Positions 12,048 through 24,788 are shown, counted from the stretch's first letter. The stretch: 64,000 bases of DNA from Humulus lupulus (GCF_963169125.1 NC_084801.1:115533061-115597060); one strand, 5' to 3'. Numbers and translations: made by a program. The notes: generated by a model not told the origin, from the sequence alone.

Positions 12048-13447
12048 ATCTTCTCCTATGTCTATGAAAAATTAAACAATAAAAACTACATAAGCATACG
12101 GCCGAGCATATGAAAAATTGGGCAACATTTCTTCTATATTAGTAACCTAGCCATCAGTCAATCTTATCAAATCCAATCAAATAACCACATCACAATTCAA
12201 ATATAATAATAGAATACATAATTCTGGACAAAATCGGACAACATTTCCCCTATAATAGTGATCTAACCATCTGTTAACAACAAGTCAAACAATTCAAACA
12301 ACACACAATAAGTTTCTTCCTTATAGCTCCACAGCACACAAACAAATTTTCCAGAACCTACTTCACTAAAACACATAGTTCTCAACCTTCTGTTATCACC
12401 GCAACACACAATTTTAATCTCAGAGCCTACTTCACTATAGATGAATATTTATGATATTCAAACTCCTCTAACAAAAATTTAATAATACTAAAACGAGAGA
12501 TAAGATAATGTACGTACCTCTTGCTATTAATAGTCTTAGATAGCAAATTTACTTCACTTTGCAATGCACTTTGCTATTCAATTCACAACCTACAAAATTA
12601 AATTAATTAATAAATAAAATATTACTAAACAAATATCACTAAATAATTGGATTAACAATAACTTATTCTTGCAATTTTAGAAACTTAAAAACCTCAAATG
12701 TGTTATTGAAATAGAAATTTTGAGGCAAAAATCTCTCTAGTTAAAATCACAACCTACAAAATTAAATTAATTAATAAATAAAATATTACTAAATAAATAA
12801 AAAACATAATATATATAATCAACCTACTTCAATGTTAATAAAATATTTAAAATATATTTATACTAATATATATAATTTTTGAATTAAATAATAATATAAA
12901 TTAAAAAAATCATAAACATAAATACTCGAATTACTTATATCTATACATGAAATTTAGTATGTAAATTAAAATTAAATTATTTTCCTTATTTTAGATATAT
13001 ATATATATATTAATACTTAATCAACCTAAAAAATTAATTAAAAAATCTACAATTTTTGGATTAAATAGTAAAAAAAATTAAAAAACAGTAAATAATGTGG
13101 TATAATATCAATATCCCAATTCTTAATGTCAAATCTTCATTAAAATTAATTTTCAAACTTTAAATAAATATTTCTAATATCCTAAAATTACCCAAAACTG
13201 CAATATACAAATACCCTAAAATCCTATCATTAACCCACTATAATTAAAGAAAATAAATAAAAAAAATATTATTCTGACTATTATACAGTAATTAAATCTT
13301 AAAAGCATACCTAAAAGTAATTTTTGGAGATGAAAATCAACCAAAAATGGAAGCCAAAATCGCCCAGAAATTGCCTGTTTCTGCCTCCGGTTCATGTGGC
13401 TCGGGGAAGAAGAAGGGAATAGGTTATATACAAGGAAGGCCTCTAAT
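12048..13447. other. CACTA right internal noncoding region
   Basis: Upstream (5') side of the tnp2 gene. It is strongly AT-rich and contains a TA run near 12985-13010 and a near-duplicate pair of acctacaaaattaaatt blocks (about 12588 and 12752). I see no gene. It presumably contains the tnp2 promoter and leader introns, but no site can be singled out. Confidence 0.5.
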
Positions 13448-13559
13448 GTCTCCCATGGGAAGACGTGCAGACTTCCAACGTCTCCCCTGGGAAGACGTCT
13501 GATGTGGCACGTCTTCCCAGGGGAGACGTTGGAAGTCTGCACGTCTTCCCATGGGAGAC
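13448..13559. repeat. Long perfect palindrome in the CACTA subterminal region
   Basis: Left arm 13448-13498 and right arm 13509-13559 are perfect reverse complements, 51 nt each, separated by a 10-nt loop. The arms are built from ACGTCTCCC and GGGAAGACGT words, and further single copies flank them to about 13600. The same words occur at the left end of the element, so these are probably transposase-binding subterminal repeats. A transcript would fold into a long hairpin. Confidence 0.85.
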
Positions 13560-13814
13560 GTTTGAAGTGTCCACGTCTTCCATGGGGAGACGTTAGAGGC
13601 CTCCCATTGTCATACTTATATATATTTAGTTATTTTATTTCGATTTTTTAATTTATTCTAAATAACGTCTCCCACTACTTTTAATGACTTACACACTTAG
13701 TCATAAACAAGAACTTTTGATGACTTACACCCCTAGACTTGAAATATCCTTGATTACTTTTAATGTCTTACAACATTAGTGTAAGTCATTATAGAGAGTC
13801 ATTAAAAGTGAAAG

Positions 13815-13825
13815 TTGTTGTAGTG
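13815..13825 (-). repeat. CACTA right terminal inverted repeat
   Basis: TTGTTGTAGTG, the exact inverted partner of 171-181, followed by TSD tat at 13826-13828. Confidence 0.95.
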
Positions 13826-13998
13826 TATCTTCCTTGTCTATGAGTAAGTGTGTAATTGTTCCTGGATTTGCTTGCTTCAACATGTGAAGATACATTGGCA
13901 ACTTTTGATATGAATCATTGGGGTTCCCTTTTACTAGATCTCTCTTGATCTCCATACTTTTGTGTATCCCATGGTTACTCAAAAGTCATCATTCATGC
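13826..13998 (-). pseudogene. MULE transposase fragment (piece 3 of 4)
   Basis: Minus strand: SYQKLPMYLHMLKQANPG followed by THLLIDKED, the segment just before the DDE core in plant MULE transposases. It lies between the solo LTR ending at 17941 and the CACTA starting at 13825, and continues in frame into 1-170 once the CACTA is removed. An open stretch of about 60 codons remains. Confidence 0.85.
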
Positions 13999-16900
13999 TG
14001 TAACGCCCTGCGTTTCGGGTACCTTTAAATGACTCGGGTCGGGATTTTTTCACCCGAATTAAGAATATTATTTTAAATAATATTATATTTGTTTGGAATT
14101 TATTTCCATGAGTTATTTCCAGCCAAATTATGAATTTTGTGATTAAAAGTCAAGATAAGACTTTCGGTCTTGGACCGACACAAAAACCCTAATCGGGTAA
14201 AAATATCGGAAAATAAAATGAAAAACTATGGAAAATATATTTTGGGCATAAAATACATTCATAAAAATTAAAGTTTGGTAAAAAAATAATAAGCGGAAGA
14301 GGAAATGGAAATTTTAGGGCATTTTGTGTTAAAATGCTTAATTTTATCGAATTGGAGAATTTTATTCCATGAATGGACCTTATGTTAAATTTTATTGTGT
14401 GATTAATTAAATTAAATGTGAGAGACATTTAATTTAATTATTATGTGTTAAGTTTTATTTTTAAAAAAATACTTTTATGAGTGAAAAAAGTTATAGAAAG
14501 TCATTTTGATTTTTTTTTTCTTAGGAAATATTTATTAACCTTTATAAAAAAAATTACATAAATAGAAAAAAATAGTGGCTGGCCATGTGAAGATATTTAA
14601 TTGTGTGGATCAAATTTTTTTAGTTTTTATCCCAATTAAATTAGGATTAATGACACTAGGTGATAAAGGCAAAACATTCAAGTGTTTATATATTTTTTTA
14701 ATTGATATGCTCATCCAAACCCTCACCCAACCGACCATATACTCTTCTCTCACTCTCATGTGTTCAAAAAATTATCTCTCAAGTTTTCTCACCACTTTCA
14801 ACTACCAAGAACACTAAGAAAGCTTGGAAGCTTAAGCTTTGGTCTAGGAAGAGTTTTCCCGAAGGTAAAAGTTTCAAAAACTTAACTTTTGTAAAATTTT
14901 TAACCATAGATCTTTCAATAACTAACTATATATGTTTTTGGGGATTTGGTTAAGGTTTTGAAAGATCTAAAGCTAGTAGAAACATCAAAACCTAAAGCAA
15001 GAACAACAATAGGTAAAAAGTTTACTTTTTATGGTTGTTGTTGTATGGTTTTTATTTTTTCTAAGCATTATTTTGTGTATTTAATTCATAAAGTTTCTTA
15101 TTGATGATGTAATAAGGCTATGATAGTTGCTTTGATAATTTTTATGATGCTTGTATGTTGATTTTTGAAAATAGGGACCGAAATCCCCAAGGGTTTTGTT
15201 GAAAACCCTAAAACAAAAAAATACAAGTTTTGAGCCGTGACTTCCAAGGGGTCAAGTACATAAATTTGAGCTTTTGAAACACTAAAAAACATTTAGAAAT
15301 GAGTGAGTTATGCTATTTCAAAGTTTAGGTAAAAAACTGTTTTTTTTTTTCGTATTCTTAATTTCAGGAGCAAGTTTGGACAGCCACTGTATATGGCAAA
15401 TGAACCCATTTTTTTCTAAAATTTGGTGGACATGTTCTTGGTATAACCTAGTATTCCAGTATAAAATTTTGTGACAAAATAATGAACATTTTGAGAGTTA
15501 TTAAGTGGCAAAGTTTGGAAAAAAATAAGGACTTGAAAATAATGTCATTTTTACCTCAATGTTTGGAAAATATTTTCACCAATAAAAAATGCTCCTTTTG
15601 ACCTAAGATTTCACAAAGACCTAAATGGCATACCAAATATGAAATTGAGAAATTTTGGTAGCAATTGGGTAAGTAAATTTCAAGTTATGACCTAACAAAG
15701 TATGTAGTAAAAAATGTGAAAAATAGGGTTTTCACACTTAGTGTAAAAATGTGATTTTGGAACTTAAGATAAAAAGTACATTCGTGCTTATTGCAAAATA
15801 AAAACTTGGCAAGTCTTAAAAATATATTGACCTAAAATACCACTTTGAGATTTGTGAGAATTATTTTTATTAAAGAATTTTTATGCTTTCTAAAAATAAA
15901 AGATTTAATTTATTATTAAGTTGGTAAATTAAAAGAGGGTTTAAAAGCCCTATATTTGAGAAAATAAATAAGGAAATTATTTTTTAGTAAGCAAACTTGA
16001 TTAATTGACTTAGGAGAATTAACTAGTCAAGATAAGAAATTATTAGCGGTTTTCCTAATTAAGTTAAAATTAAGCTATTTTCTTTAAACTGTTTTTAGAG
16101 ATTAAAACCTTAAGAAAAATAAAAGGAAAATTAAGAGATTATTTTCTTGAAAAATAATTAAGGAATTTAATTAGTATGTTCTGGATATAATACCAGCTAA
16201 AATCTTTTATATATTTAATTGCCTGTTGAAAGTACGAGTTAATAGCTGAACTTTTAAAGAATAAGATTTTTAACGGATTGTGGGAAAATACTATTCCGAT
16301 ACGCGAGCCTAAATATCGAGACCATAGGATAGGTCTCCTTGAGAATTAGGGTTTAGTCTCAAATATTTTTTAGTACGAATTTCTTGAATGGGTTTAAAAC
16401 CAGATAAGGATCTTTAATCCTAACAAGTGATTTTTAAAATGACCAAACTGCCCAAAATAATAATAATGAATTATGAGTGCCATAATTAATCCGATTACTT
16501 TGTATGGATAATTACAGTATTGGCTAAGCGTAACTGTACTATACATTGGAGGGTGAAATCCTGCTGAGAGCTAAGTACTCCAAGTAAGTCAACTTCTATT
16601 GTGTGGCTACAACATGAAACGACTATTTTATTGTATGTTAGTATAGGGACACATGCACATATATACACGATCATAGAAAGTTTGCATAGAGACATTAGTC
16701 TAGTGGGTGCTGGTTTAGAAAATATGTTTGGTAGATAACTGTCATATTCTAAACGGCTGATTCCCGTCACACTTCTTGATTTTATTATGTCTGGTTCATT
16801 ACCGCGACGAGTGGCCAAGAGGTGAGGATTACTGGTTTAAACCTAGGGGCACCAAAATGAATGAGACTTAGGAGCCCTCATGCTTACTTAATTAGTGAAC

Positions 16901-17941
16901 GGTTAGAACCCGAGCAAGTGCTCTCATAAGTTATTCCCGGATAGTAGCCGTGAATATTGGCCATTCCGTGAGAGTGCCTAGAGATACTAGGGGTTGCCAA
17001 GTTTGAGTGAGGCTGAACACCCTAGGGGCAACTGCTCACCAGCACTACTGATTAACATAGAAGTCTCTGTAAACCCGTGTAACTTTGATTACACTCTTGA
17101 ATAGTAGCAATGCCCTGGGTAACTTGATGGTTACCCTTGTGTGGGATTTACTATTGGATAAGTAGCGATGCCCTACGTAACTTGATGGTTACCCTTGTGA
17201 GGGATTTACTATTGGATAAGTAGTGATGCCCTAGGTAACTCGATAGTTACACTTAATGGGGATATTTATTGGCTAGATCTTAGTGTTGAGACTCGGTTCT
17301 CTCTTACAAATTAACAATTATGCTGGAGGGCGTGAAACACCCGAATTGTTGGAAATTGTCGAGCGTTGGTCTCGAATTATATTGTGATATATTATATCTG
17401 CTTGCTCTGGGATTTTTCTGAGTCCAGGGATTTATCTGTTTATCTGTAATAGTTTGCCATTGGTTATCAGGCATGACCATAAGTTTTCCAGGACGCGTTA
17501 GCATTCTTGAAATTGATTGTTTAGGGTCTGGATGGATCCGTAACCCTAATTCTGTTAAGATGTTGTTACTAGTGGTCAGTGACCACTTGTCTTCTCTGCA
17601 TGTTTTTTTTTTAAAGTTGAACTTACTAAGCATTTTCGCTTACCTAGTTGTTTCCTGTTGTAGATAAGAACAAGGGTAAGGCAGAGCAGTGAGCGCTGGA
17701 GTCTACCTTGTGAATGTACATGTGGACCGACCTTTTGGGAAGCTGTTTTGTTTTTGGAAATGTTGTTTTATTTTCGTAAACTAGGCTCAGTTTGCTCTTC
17801 ATACACTATGTTTGTATTAAATGTTAAGTATGGCCATATGACTCTTAAAAAGTTTTTTCTATAAGGGTTTTTGAGACTTTTTGTTACATGAAAACATTTA
17901 TATTTCCGCATTATCGATTCTTGAAAATCTGGGATGTTACA
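13999..17941 (+). mobile_element. 3.9 kb solo LTR in the MULE gene
   Basis: Begins TGTAACGCCCTGCG and ends GATGTTACA, with TSD catgc at 13994-13998 and 17942-17946. It has no coding region and no internal second LTR. At 3943 bp it is much longer than the other LTRs here and is a different family, though the termini follow the same TGTAACG…TTACA pattern. It holds a 58-bp tandem repeat (17103-17276) and an odd-symmetric palindrome at 17571-17587. Apart from these, I see only AT-rich noncoding sequence. Confidence 0.85.
17103..17276 (+). repeat. 58-bp tandem repeat, about 3 copies
   Basis: Units start at 17103, 17161 and 17219 (agtagcaatgccct, agtagcgatgccct, agtagtgatgccct), with an internal taacttgatggttac word. 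The first two units are close to identical; the third is more diverged and partial. Confidence 0.85.
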
Positions 17942-17946
17942 CATGC

Positions 17947-18222
17947 CATTCATGATGTCATTTGGAGTGTAATTTCTTTTGATTCACTTGTACGTATTCT
18001 TTATTAATTCACCAATTACAATGCTTTTTTGCTTGACTATGGTCCCCCATAACAATTTCAACAGAGCAGGTGTGATTTGGAATACATTTTCGTACCTTGA
18101 ATAAATCTTGATTTCCGTACTTAGATGCTCTCACAAACCAGCTGCATGTGTCATCTGCGCAGGTAACCAGGTACTCACTCGATTCTGATCATTTTGTTTT
18201 GAATTGGAAGTTATGCAGCATG
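17947..18222 (-). pseudogene. MULE transposase DNA-binding domain fragment (piece 2 of 4)
   Basis: Minus-strand translation gives the plant MuDR DNA-binding/zinc region (DBD_Tnp_Mut type): CADDTCSWFVRASKYGN and FKVRKCIPNHTC, including the expected C-x4-C and H-x-C residues. A TGA follows shortly after (CNW-stop). It lies between the Athila-like element (from 18228) and the solo LTR (to 17941). The order of domains along the minus strand matches one MULE gene. Confidence 0.85.
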
Positions 18223-18227
18223 ACATA

Positions 18228-19824
18228 TGTTTAACGCCCAAAATGTGACAACCACTTAGCGGTAGTTGTAGTAAAATTCAAGCGGTTGATCCACAATTAG
18301 GTAACCTAAAACCAAAAGATTAGTAGAAAAATAACACAAAAAGTTAGTAACATTAAATAAATACAAATGGAAATGAAAATAGATTTGAGAAGTTTTTGTT
18401 GTCTTTTTGGTGAAATGATAAAATGAGACAAGTGAAATAAAAATAAGATGTAATTAAGAGTTGAAAAGTAGAAAGGTTTCAAGAATCATCCATATGCTTG
18501 TTTAGTTACTTATTTATTTGATTTACAAAACTACACAAGTAAATAGTTCACATCCCAACATTTACTTGGAAAATCTAACATTAAAGTCCATATTCTTTTA
18601 AAACAAAAGTCAATTTGAGTTATAAAGTTCTTTACTTTAGGAGCATAATGTTATCTTATGAAAAATCTAAAAATGGCAAAATACCCAAGGGCAATAATGC
18701 AATAGAAGATTAGACATAAAATTATGTATCAATATTAATTTTACTAATTAGAAACACATAGAAAGAACATGACTAATCATATATATTATTAGCAAAAAGA
18801 ATAAAGCTGAGATTGAAAGAACATAAATAACTCAAATACATTACATTAAGAACATAGTAAATCAAAGTAGCAAAATAACAACCCTAGCATATGGAATCAT
18901 CCCTAACCTTCCAAGGAAGATTAGGCCATTATGCTCATCATCCTCACAAAATTCTAAGAAGAAGGAATGAGAAGAAAGTGAATAGAAATTCTGCTATCGT
19001 TTTTTTACTCTAAAAATTACATACCAACTATGAAAGAAGAGTCCCTATTTATAGAAAAAGAAAAGGACTAAAAAGAAATTAAACTACAAATGGGGCTTAC
19101 AAAATAAATTTGAACCATTAATAATATAATATGATTTTGAAAAATCAAACCTTATTATTAATATTAACCTAGCTATTTTAGTGAATGGTCAACATACCCC
19201 TTTTTCTAAATCAACACAAAATGTGAGCTTTAAAGCTCAAAATGGAAGGGTCCAAGGCCCAAAGTGCACACAAAATGGGCTGCTATGTGGATGGTGGCAT
19301 TGACCAATTTTTGGCCAATGGGAGCAAGCCATGTGGGCGACTTGGCTGAAGGCAAGGGAAAGGTAGCAGAAGGGTCAAGGCTGGGACTCCAGGCGGATAT
19401 GCGCAGGTCACGGGCAGGCAGGGGCGCAGGTCAAGCGGGTTGGGTGCGCTGCTAGGTTGGGGATGATGTGTGGCAGGCGCGAGTTGCGCCAAGTGGCGCA
19501 CTGGGTCCGCGGACAAGTGCCGAGCTGGGGAGGCGCGGGCTGGGTTCTCCTGGGCTCACGATTAGGCCGCATAAATGGGCCTGGGGCTGCTGAAAACTAA
19601 ACAAAAAAAGGAATTAACTTACAATCATATCATTTTTCAACTCATTTTTTTCTTTTTAATTTGGCTCAAATGCATTATAATTCATATAAAATATTGTAAA
19701 TTAAATTAAAACTAATATTTTCCATTTGAAGAATATATCACAATAAATTCAAGAAAATATTAATCAAAACTTAATTTAATTTGAACTTTAAGCCTAATAA
19801 AATGACATTTTTGAGCACTAATCA
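18228..19824 (-). repeat. Element F 3' LTR
   Basis: 1597 bp, plus-strand ends TGTTTAACGCCC…CTAATCA. Contains a GC-rich stretch (about 19370-19570). The adjacent plus-strand caaccccaaactagc is a purine-rich tract on the minus strand, as expected for the polypurine tract. Confidence 0.9.
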
Positions 19825-21425
19825 CAACCCCAAACTAGCTTATTGCTAGTCCCTAGCAATTCAAATAAAATTACCAAGTTGAATAATTGAGTCAAATCAA
19901 GCAAAACCATCTAAGCATTTTCAAAATATTAGCAAGAAATCATAAATTACTATCTAAGGTACTTCAGTTGCAATTCCAGAGTCGTGTGTGTGTGCACCAA
20001 ACCATATTCATTTTTATCGCAAGTCATAACACCATTAGTATTGAAAAATCTCAAAAGCATAAAGGTCTCAACTCCAAATTCCTCACGGGCGTTGAAAGTA
20101 TTTTTATGGGAAGGATAACACTCTTGGAGGAGTTGGAAATGTAACAGTTTACGCTCAAATGAGAAAATATAAACTTTTTAGGACAATCAATTTGAACAAG
20201 TATTGATCACAAGATAGGCATATCAACTTATTGGAATTCAAATGACAAACAACCTTTGGGATTTACATTAGAAAACTCAAAGAATAAAATGGCAACTAAC
20301 TAGAAATGATAAATAAGAAAAGGAAACTATTAATAATATATATTTTTAATACAATTACACAAAACAAAAAATAATAATAGAAAGTTTTTTTTTCAACAAC
20401 TACAAAATAATAAAGGAAAGTGTTGCACTTGTTCTATTTTTTTCATCATTTTTCATTTTTTTGTACTATGTTTTTCTTTTCCTTTTTTTATTTATTTTTT
20501 TCATTTCTTTTTTTTTTTACAAGAGGCAACACAAAAATAAAAGGAAATTACAAATAAAATAAAATAAAATAAATAGAACACAAATTTAATATTTATTACA
20601 AAGACTCATTCTTATATGAAAAGCATCCCTCTAATAATGTCATGTTTTAAATTCCAAAGATGTGACTTTACCAACTCAAATGATCAATAAAAGTTCAAAA
20701 AGTTGTTTTCTCAACTCTCTCAACTCACCAAGAAATGAAAAACTTTAAACTTGAAATTTCTCTAAACTATTTGTGTTAACAACCAATTTAACACATGTTA
20801 GGAAAGTACACAATTAAACTCTTGAAATCGCTTCTTAATAGCTAAACATAGTAAAAACTAACTCAAACAAACAAGTTGTACTCATGCTCGAATAATTTTG
20901 AGAAAATTTGACTTAAAAATTCAACAAGACAATAAGATTTTCCAAATGAATGCTCACCACCCCCAACCAAAAATCGGACAGTGTCCTCAATGTCAAAATG
21001 AATACTCAATAAAAAAGATAGGGAAAGAGAACACCTAGATAATGATCATGTCCATGAGGCGAGGGCTGAAATAGCCTGATAATAATACCCCAAAACAAAC
21101 AAAATACAATAACGAAAAAACATAGAAAAATAAAAGAAAGATAGAAAACTAAAAAAAAAAAAAACAATCCATTCATAATTTTAGAGTATATAAACTGGGT
21201 CCTCAAGAAGGACCTCCTCAATGTGACTCACACTCTCAATGTAATGCTTCAATCTTTGGGCATTGACTCGAAAAATTCTCCCATCGGCTGGGTCCTCAAC
21301 CTCAACAGAACCGTTGGGAAAAACTTGCAGCACTACAAATGGACCAGTCCATCGAGATCTCAGCTGGGGTGCAAATGCAAACGAGAATCATACATATGCA
21401 CTTTTGGATTTGGCTCAAAGTGTTT
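19825..21425. other. Element F region between integrase and 3' LTR
   Basis: AT-rich, with long A/T runs (for example 20440-20520). Athila elements can carry an env-like gene here, but I see no open frame or recognisable residue pattern. A short hydrophobic minus-strand frame at 21006-21221 is too low in complexity to support. Confidence 0.5.
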
Positions 21426-22529
21426 TCACAGGATCTGTTTATCATGAGCAATTTTCAACTTCGCTTTATAGATCTTGGAATTTTCATATGCATCGTTTCT
21501 CAACTCCTCAATTTCGGACAACTGGAGTTTTCGATTGATACCTGCAGCATTAAGATCAAAGTTGAGGGCTTTAATAGCCCAATAAGCTTTATGCTCGAGC
21601 TCCACAAGTAAATGATAGACTTTTCCAAAGACAAACCAATAGCGAGACATCCGAAGAGGGGATTTGAAAGCAGTGTGGTATGCCCAAAGAGCGTCTAGAA
21701 GACGTGTAGACCAAACTTTGTGGTCGAGAATTACCGTCTTTTCCAGAATGTGTTTTATCTCCCTATTGGCTAACTCAGATTGCCCATTAGTCTGTGGATG
21801 ATAGGCATTCACAACTTTATGAAGTACATCGTATGCAAAAATGAGTGCCTTGATCACTGATAATAGTGCGAGGAGTACCGAACCTTGATAACACATTTTC
21901 TTTCAAGAATTTGACAACTGTATCGTTATCATTGGTTCGACAGGGTATGACCTCGACCCATTTTGAAACATAATTCGCAGTGAGAAGAATGTAGAGGTAT
22001 CCAAAAGAAGGTGGAAATGGTCCCATAAAGTCTATCCCCCAACAATCAAATATTTCGATAACGAGAATTGGGTTCAAGGGCATCATGTGTCTTAAAACAA
22101 GGTGGGCCAGTAAAGACCACATTGTAAGATTTTTGCAGCGATTTTCTTCACAGAAAAGTGACCACCACAAGCACCATTGTAGCAAAAATTCAGTACACTA
22201 GACACCTCATCGTCGTGTATGCATCTTCGCATGATTTGGTTGGGGAAATACTTGAATAAGTATAGGTCATCCCAAAAGAAATTGCGCACCTTGACAGAAA
22301 ATTTGCGTTTGTCTTGTGAACTCCATTCAGATGGGAGTTCACCTGTTACTAAGTAGTTCATAATGTGGGCATACCACGGTAACTTAGTAACATAAATCAA
22401 TTGTTCTTCCGATAAATTGTCATGAATAGGTGGATCATGCGGGATTGTTGAATTAAAGTCGGGACAAATGGTCCCAATGACATTTTCAACACCTTTCTTG
22501 TCCTTGATTATGATATCAAATTCTTGCAA
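21426..22529 (-). pseudogene. Element F integrase
   Basis: Three overlapping minus-strand frames, so frameshifts are present. The N-terminal zinc region ([20 protein letters not shown]) is in 22529-22092. The catalytic core shows the first Asp in [10 protein letters not shown], the second in SDQGTHF, and the Glu in the [13 protein letters not shown] segment, across 22185-21817 and 21896-21426. The C-terminal part is [11 protein letters not shown]. Strand transfer of the cDNA into the host genome would be its role; the gene is broken. Confidence 0.8.
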
Positions 22530-23857
22530 AAGAAGAATCCACCGTATTAATCACGCCTTAGCATCCTTTTTGGAAAGGAGATATTTCAAGGTAGAGTGAT
22601 CCGTGAAGATCGTAATAGGTGATCCAATCAAATAAGATCATAATTTGTCAAGGGAAAAGACAATGACAAGCAACTCTTTTTCTCAGTAGTAGAATAGTTC
22701 ATTTGAGCAATATTGAGAGTTCAGCTTGCATAGTAGACAACAAAGGGTTTCCCCTCCCTTCGTTGTCCTAACAAAACTCCCACAACAAAGTTGTTGGCGT
22801 CACACATGAGCTCGAAAGGAAGACTCCAATCAGGTGACTGAATGATGGGAGCGGAAGTGAGTGAATTTACAAGCGTCCGGAATGATTCCTCACACTTAGG
22901 TGTCCACTCAAAGGTAGCATCTTTGGCTAGGAGGTTGTTTAGCGGACGAGTAATCATTGAAATTTTTTGTATGAACCTTCTATAGAAACTAGCATGACCA
23001 AGGAATGACCTAACATCTTTGACAGTCTTAGGAGTAGGCAGGGTGGAGATAAGGTCGACTTTTGATTGATCAACCTCAATTCCTCTTTCAGAAACAATGT
23101 GGCCTAAGACTATGCCATAAGACACCATGAAGTGGCATTTCTCCCAATTGAGCACAAGTCCTTTCTCAATACATCGTTTTAAAACAACTTCAAGATGAAG
23201 AAGACATGTGTCAAAGGAATTACCAAAAACGATTAGGTCATCCATGAATACTTCCATCGATTTTTCAATCGTGTCACTAAAGATGCTCATCATGCATCTT
23301 TGGAATGTAGTTGGTGCATTACACAAGCCAAATGGCATACGCTAGAAAGAAAAAGTGCCAAAGGGACAAGTGAAAGTGGTCTTATCTTGATCCTCTAATG
23401 CAATCTCAATTTGATAGTAGCCAAAATAGCCATCAAGAAAGCAATAGAATGGATCACCAACTACACATTCAAGGATTTGATCTATGAATGAGAGTGGAAA
23501 ATGATCTTTGCGGGAGGTGGCATTTAATTTTTGATAGTCAATGCACATGCACCACCCTGTCACAGTTTTTGTTGGGACAAGGACCCCTTTTTTCGTTTTG
23601 AACAACGGTGACACCCGATTTCTTGGGTACTGCTTGAGTGGGACTAACCCATTTTCTGTCGCCACTGGATAGATGATACCATCATCTAGCAATTTCAGAA
23701 CTTCATTTCTTAAAACTTCTTTCATTGTGGGGTTCAGTCTCCTTTGAGGGTCTTTTCGAGGGATAGCCTCGTCCTCCCGATTGATTCGATGAGAGCAAAT
23801 TAAAGGGCTAATACCTTTGATATCAGTAAGCGTCCAACCTATCATAGATTTATGCAT
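22530..23857 (-). pseudogene. Element F reverse transcriptase and RNase H
   Basis: The RT fingers/palm lie in 23857-23342 (CIDYQKLNATSRKDHFPLSF, CFLDGYFGYYQIEIA). After an in-frame stop at 23339-23341 they continue in 23338-22721 (MPFGLCNAPTTFQRCMMSIF, catalytic FMDDLIVFG). The LNATSRKDHFPLSFIDQ motif is typical of Athila-type RT. A degenerate RNase H follows (VGVLLGQRREGKPFVVYYAS, then ITIFTDHSTLKYLLS) with several stops down to 22530. Confidence 0.85.
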
Positions 23858-24427
23858 TCACAGTAGCTCGAGTAACTGCAATTCTAGAGAATTTTGAAGG
23901 TTGGACAAGATGATAACTGGAAAGGTTTCATCGACTCCCAAGAAGACATGCTTCAGACCCTCAGGAAGTTTCGTCAATTGAACAATTGGAACCTCTTCAG
24001 TCGAATTTTTTGGTTGTGCCCTCTCACGAGATAGCTCTTCAAAGCGAGGTTGCCAAAACTTACTCCCTCTATTGTGTGAGTCTATGTGATCTGATATTGC
24101 AAGAGTAGACTCAATAGAACCGGGAATTTCATTGTCAGACAAAAGGAGGAGTTCATCAAGATTATCGAAGTTGCTTCGCAATTAAATCGCCTTGGGAATT
24201 AAAGTGTCAATCATGAATGTTTGATAATATTCATCATCTTCTCGGGGTTGTTTCCCGATGTGGAAGATGTTGACTTCAAGAGTCATATTTCCAAACGATA
24301 TCTTCATTAGGCCATTCTGACAATTGATTAGAGCATTTGCAGTAGCAAGGAATGGTCTTCTGAGGATAATAGGATTTTTTGACTCCATGTTTACCACAGA
24401 TTGGGTATCAAGAATAAGAAAGTCCAT
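23858..24427 (-). pseudogene. Element F protease-to-RT linker
   Basis: Minus-strand frames 24427-24182 and 24181-23858. The first has an ILRRPFLATANALINCQNG segment, corresponding to the C-terminal flap (ILGRPFLATA) of retroviral-type proteases in Athila elements; the usual Gly of this motif is Arg here. The catalytic D-T/S-G part is not recognisable upstream. The second frame is the linker before RT. Confidence 0.65.
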
Positions 24428-24788
24428 AGGGTAATATAATTTTTTTAATTTGAACTAAAACATCCTCAACAATACCCTTAGTCTTTTTGGTGGAGCGGTT
24501 AGCAAGCTGCTACACAACAGATGTTGGCTTCATTCATCCAAGACTGAGTTACGAGTACACAGAGTAAGGCATGAGATTTACACTTGCGCCAGGATCAATT
24601 AGGGCTTGGCTGACTTCATGAGTCCCAATTTGGCAAGAAATGGTGGGATAACCAAGATCTTTGTATTTTAGCGATATCTTTTGTTCAATCACCACACTCA
24701 CTTACTCAGTCAAGAAAGTAGTCTTCTTGACATGGTGCTTCCTTTTTGTAGTGCATGGATCCTTGATGATTTTGACATAAGCCGACAC

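Larger units (their letters stand above)
171..13825 (-). mobile_element. CACTA (En/Spm-type) DNA transposon
   Basis: Both ends carry the terminal inverted repeat CACTACAACAA (171-181; reverse complement at 13815-13825). They are flanked by a 3-bp target duplication, tat (168-170 and 13826-13828), the canonical CACTA size. Coding capacity is on the minus strand: a tnp2-type transposase (3785-12047) and a second gene with a Transposase_24-like region and an Ulp1-like peptidase (830-3683). Subterminal regions at both ends hold repeated ACGTCTCCC/GGGAGACGT-type words, as expected for transposase-binding ends. It is inserted in a MULE transposase gene. Without the nested LTRs at 6564-11419 it would be about 8.8 kb. 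It is non-autonomous now because of frameshifts, stops and that insertion. Confidence 0.95.

Noticed and set aside
13999..17941. The 3.9 kb element as a complete LARD-type noncoding retrotransposon
   Set aside because: No second LTR, primer-binding site or purine tract can be found within it; a solo LTR is simpler.
21006..21221. A hydrophobic minus-strand frame that could suggest an env-like protein in the Athila-like element
   Set aside because: It is low complexity (Phe/Leu from A/T runs), short, and has no signal or residue pattern beyond composition.
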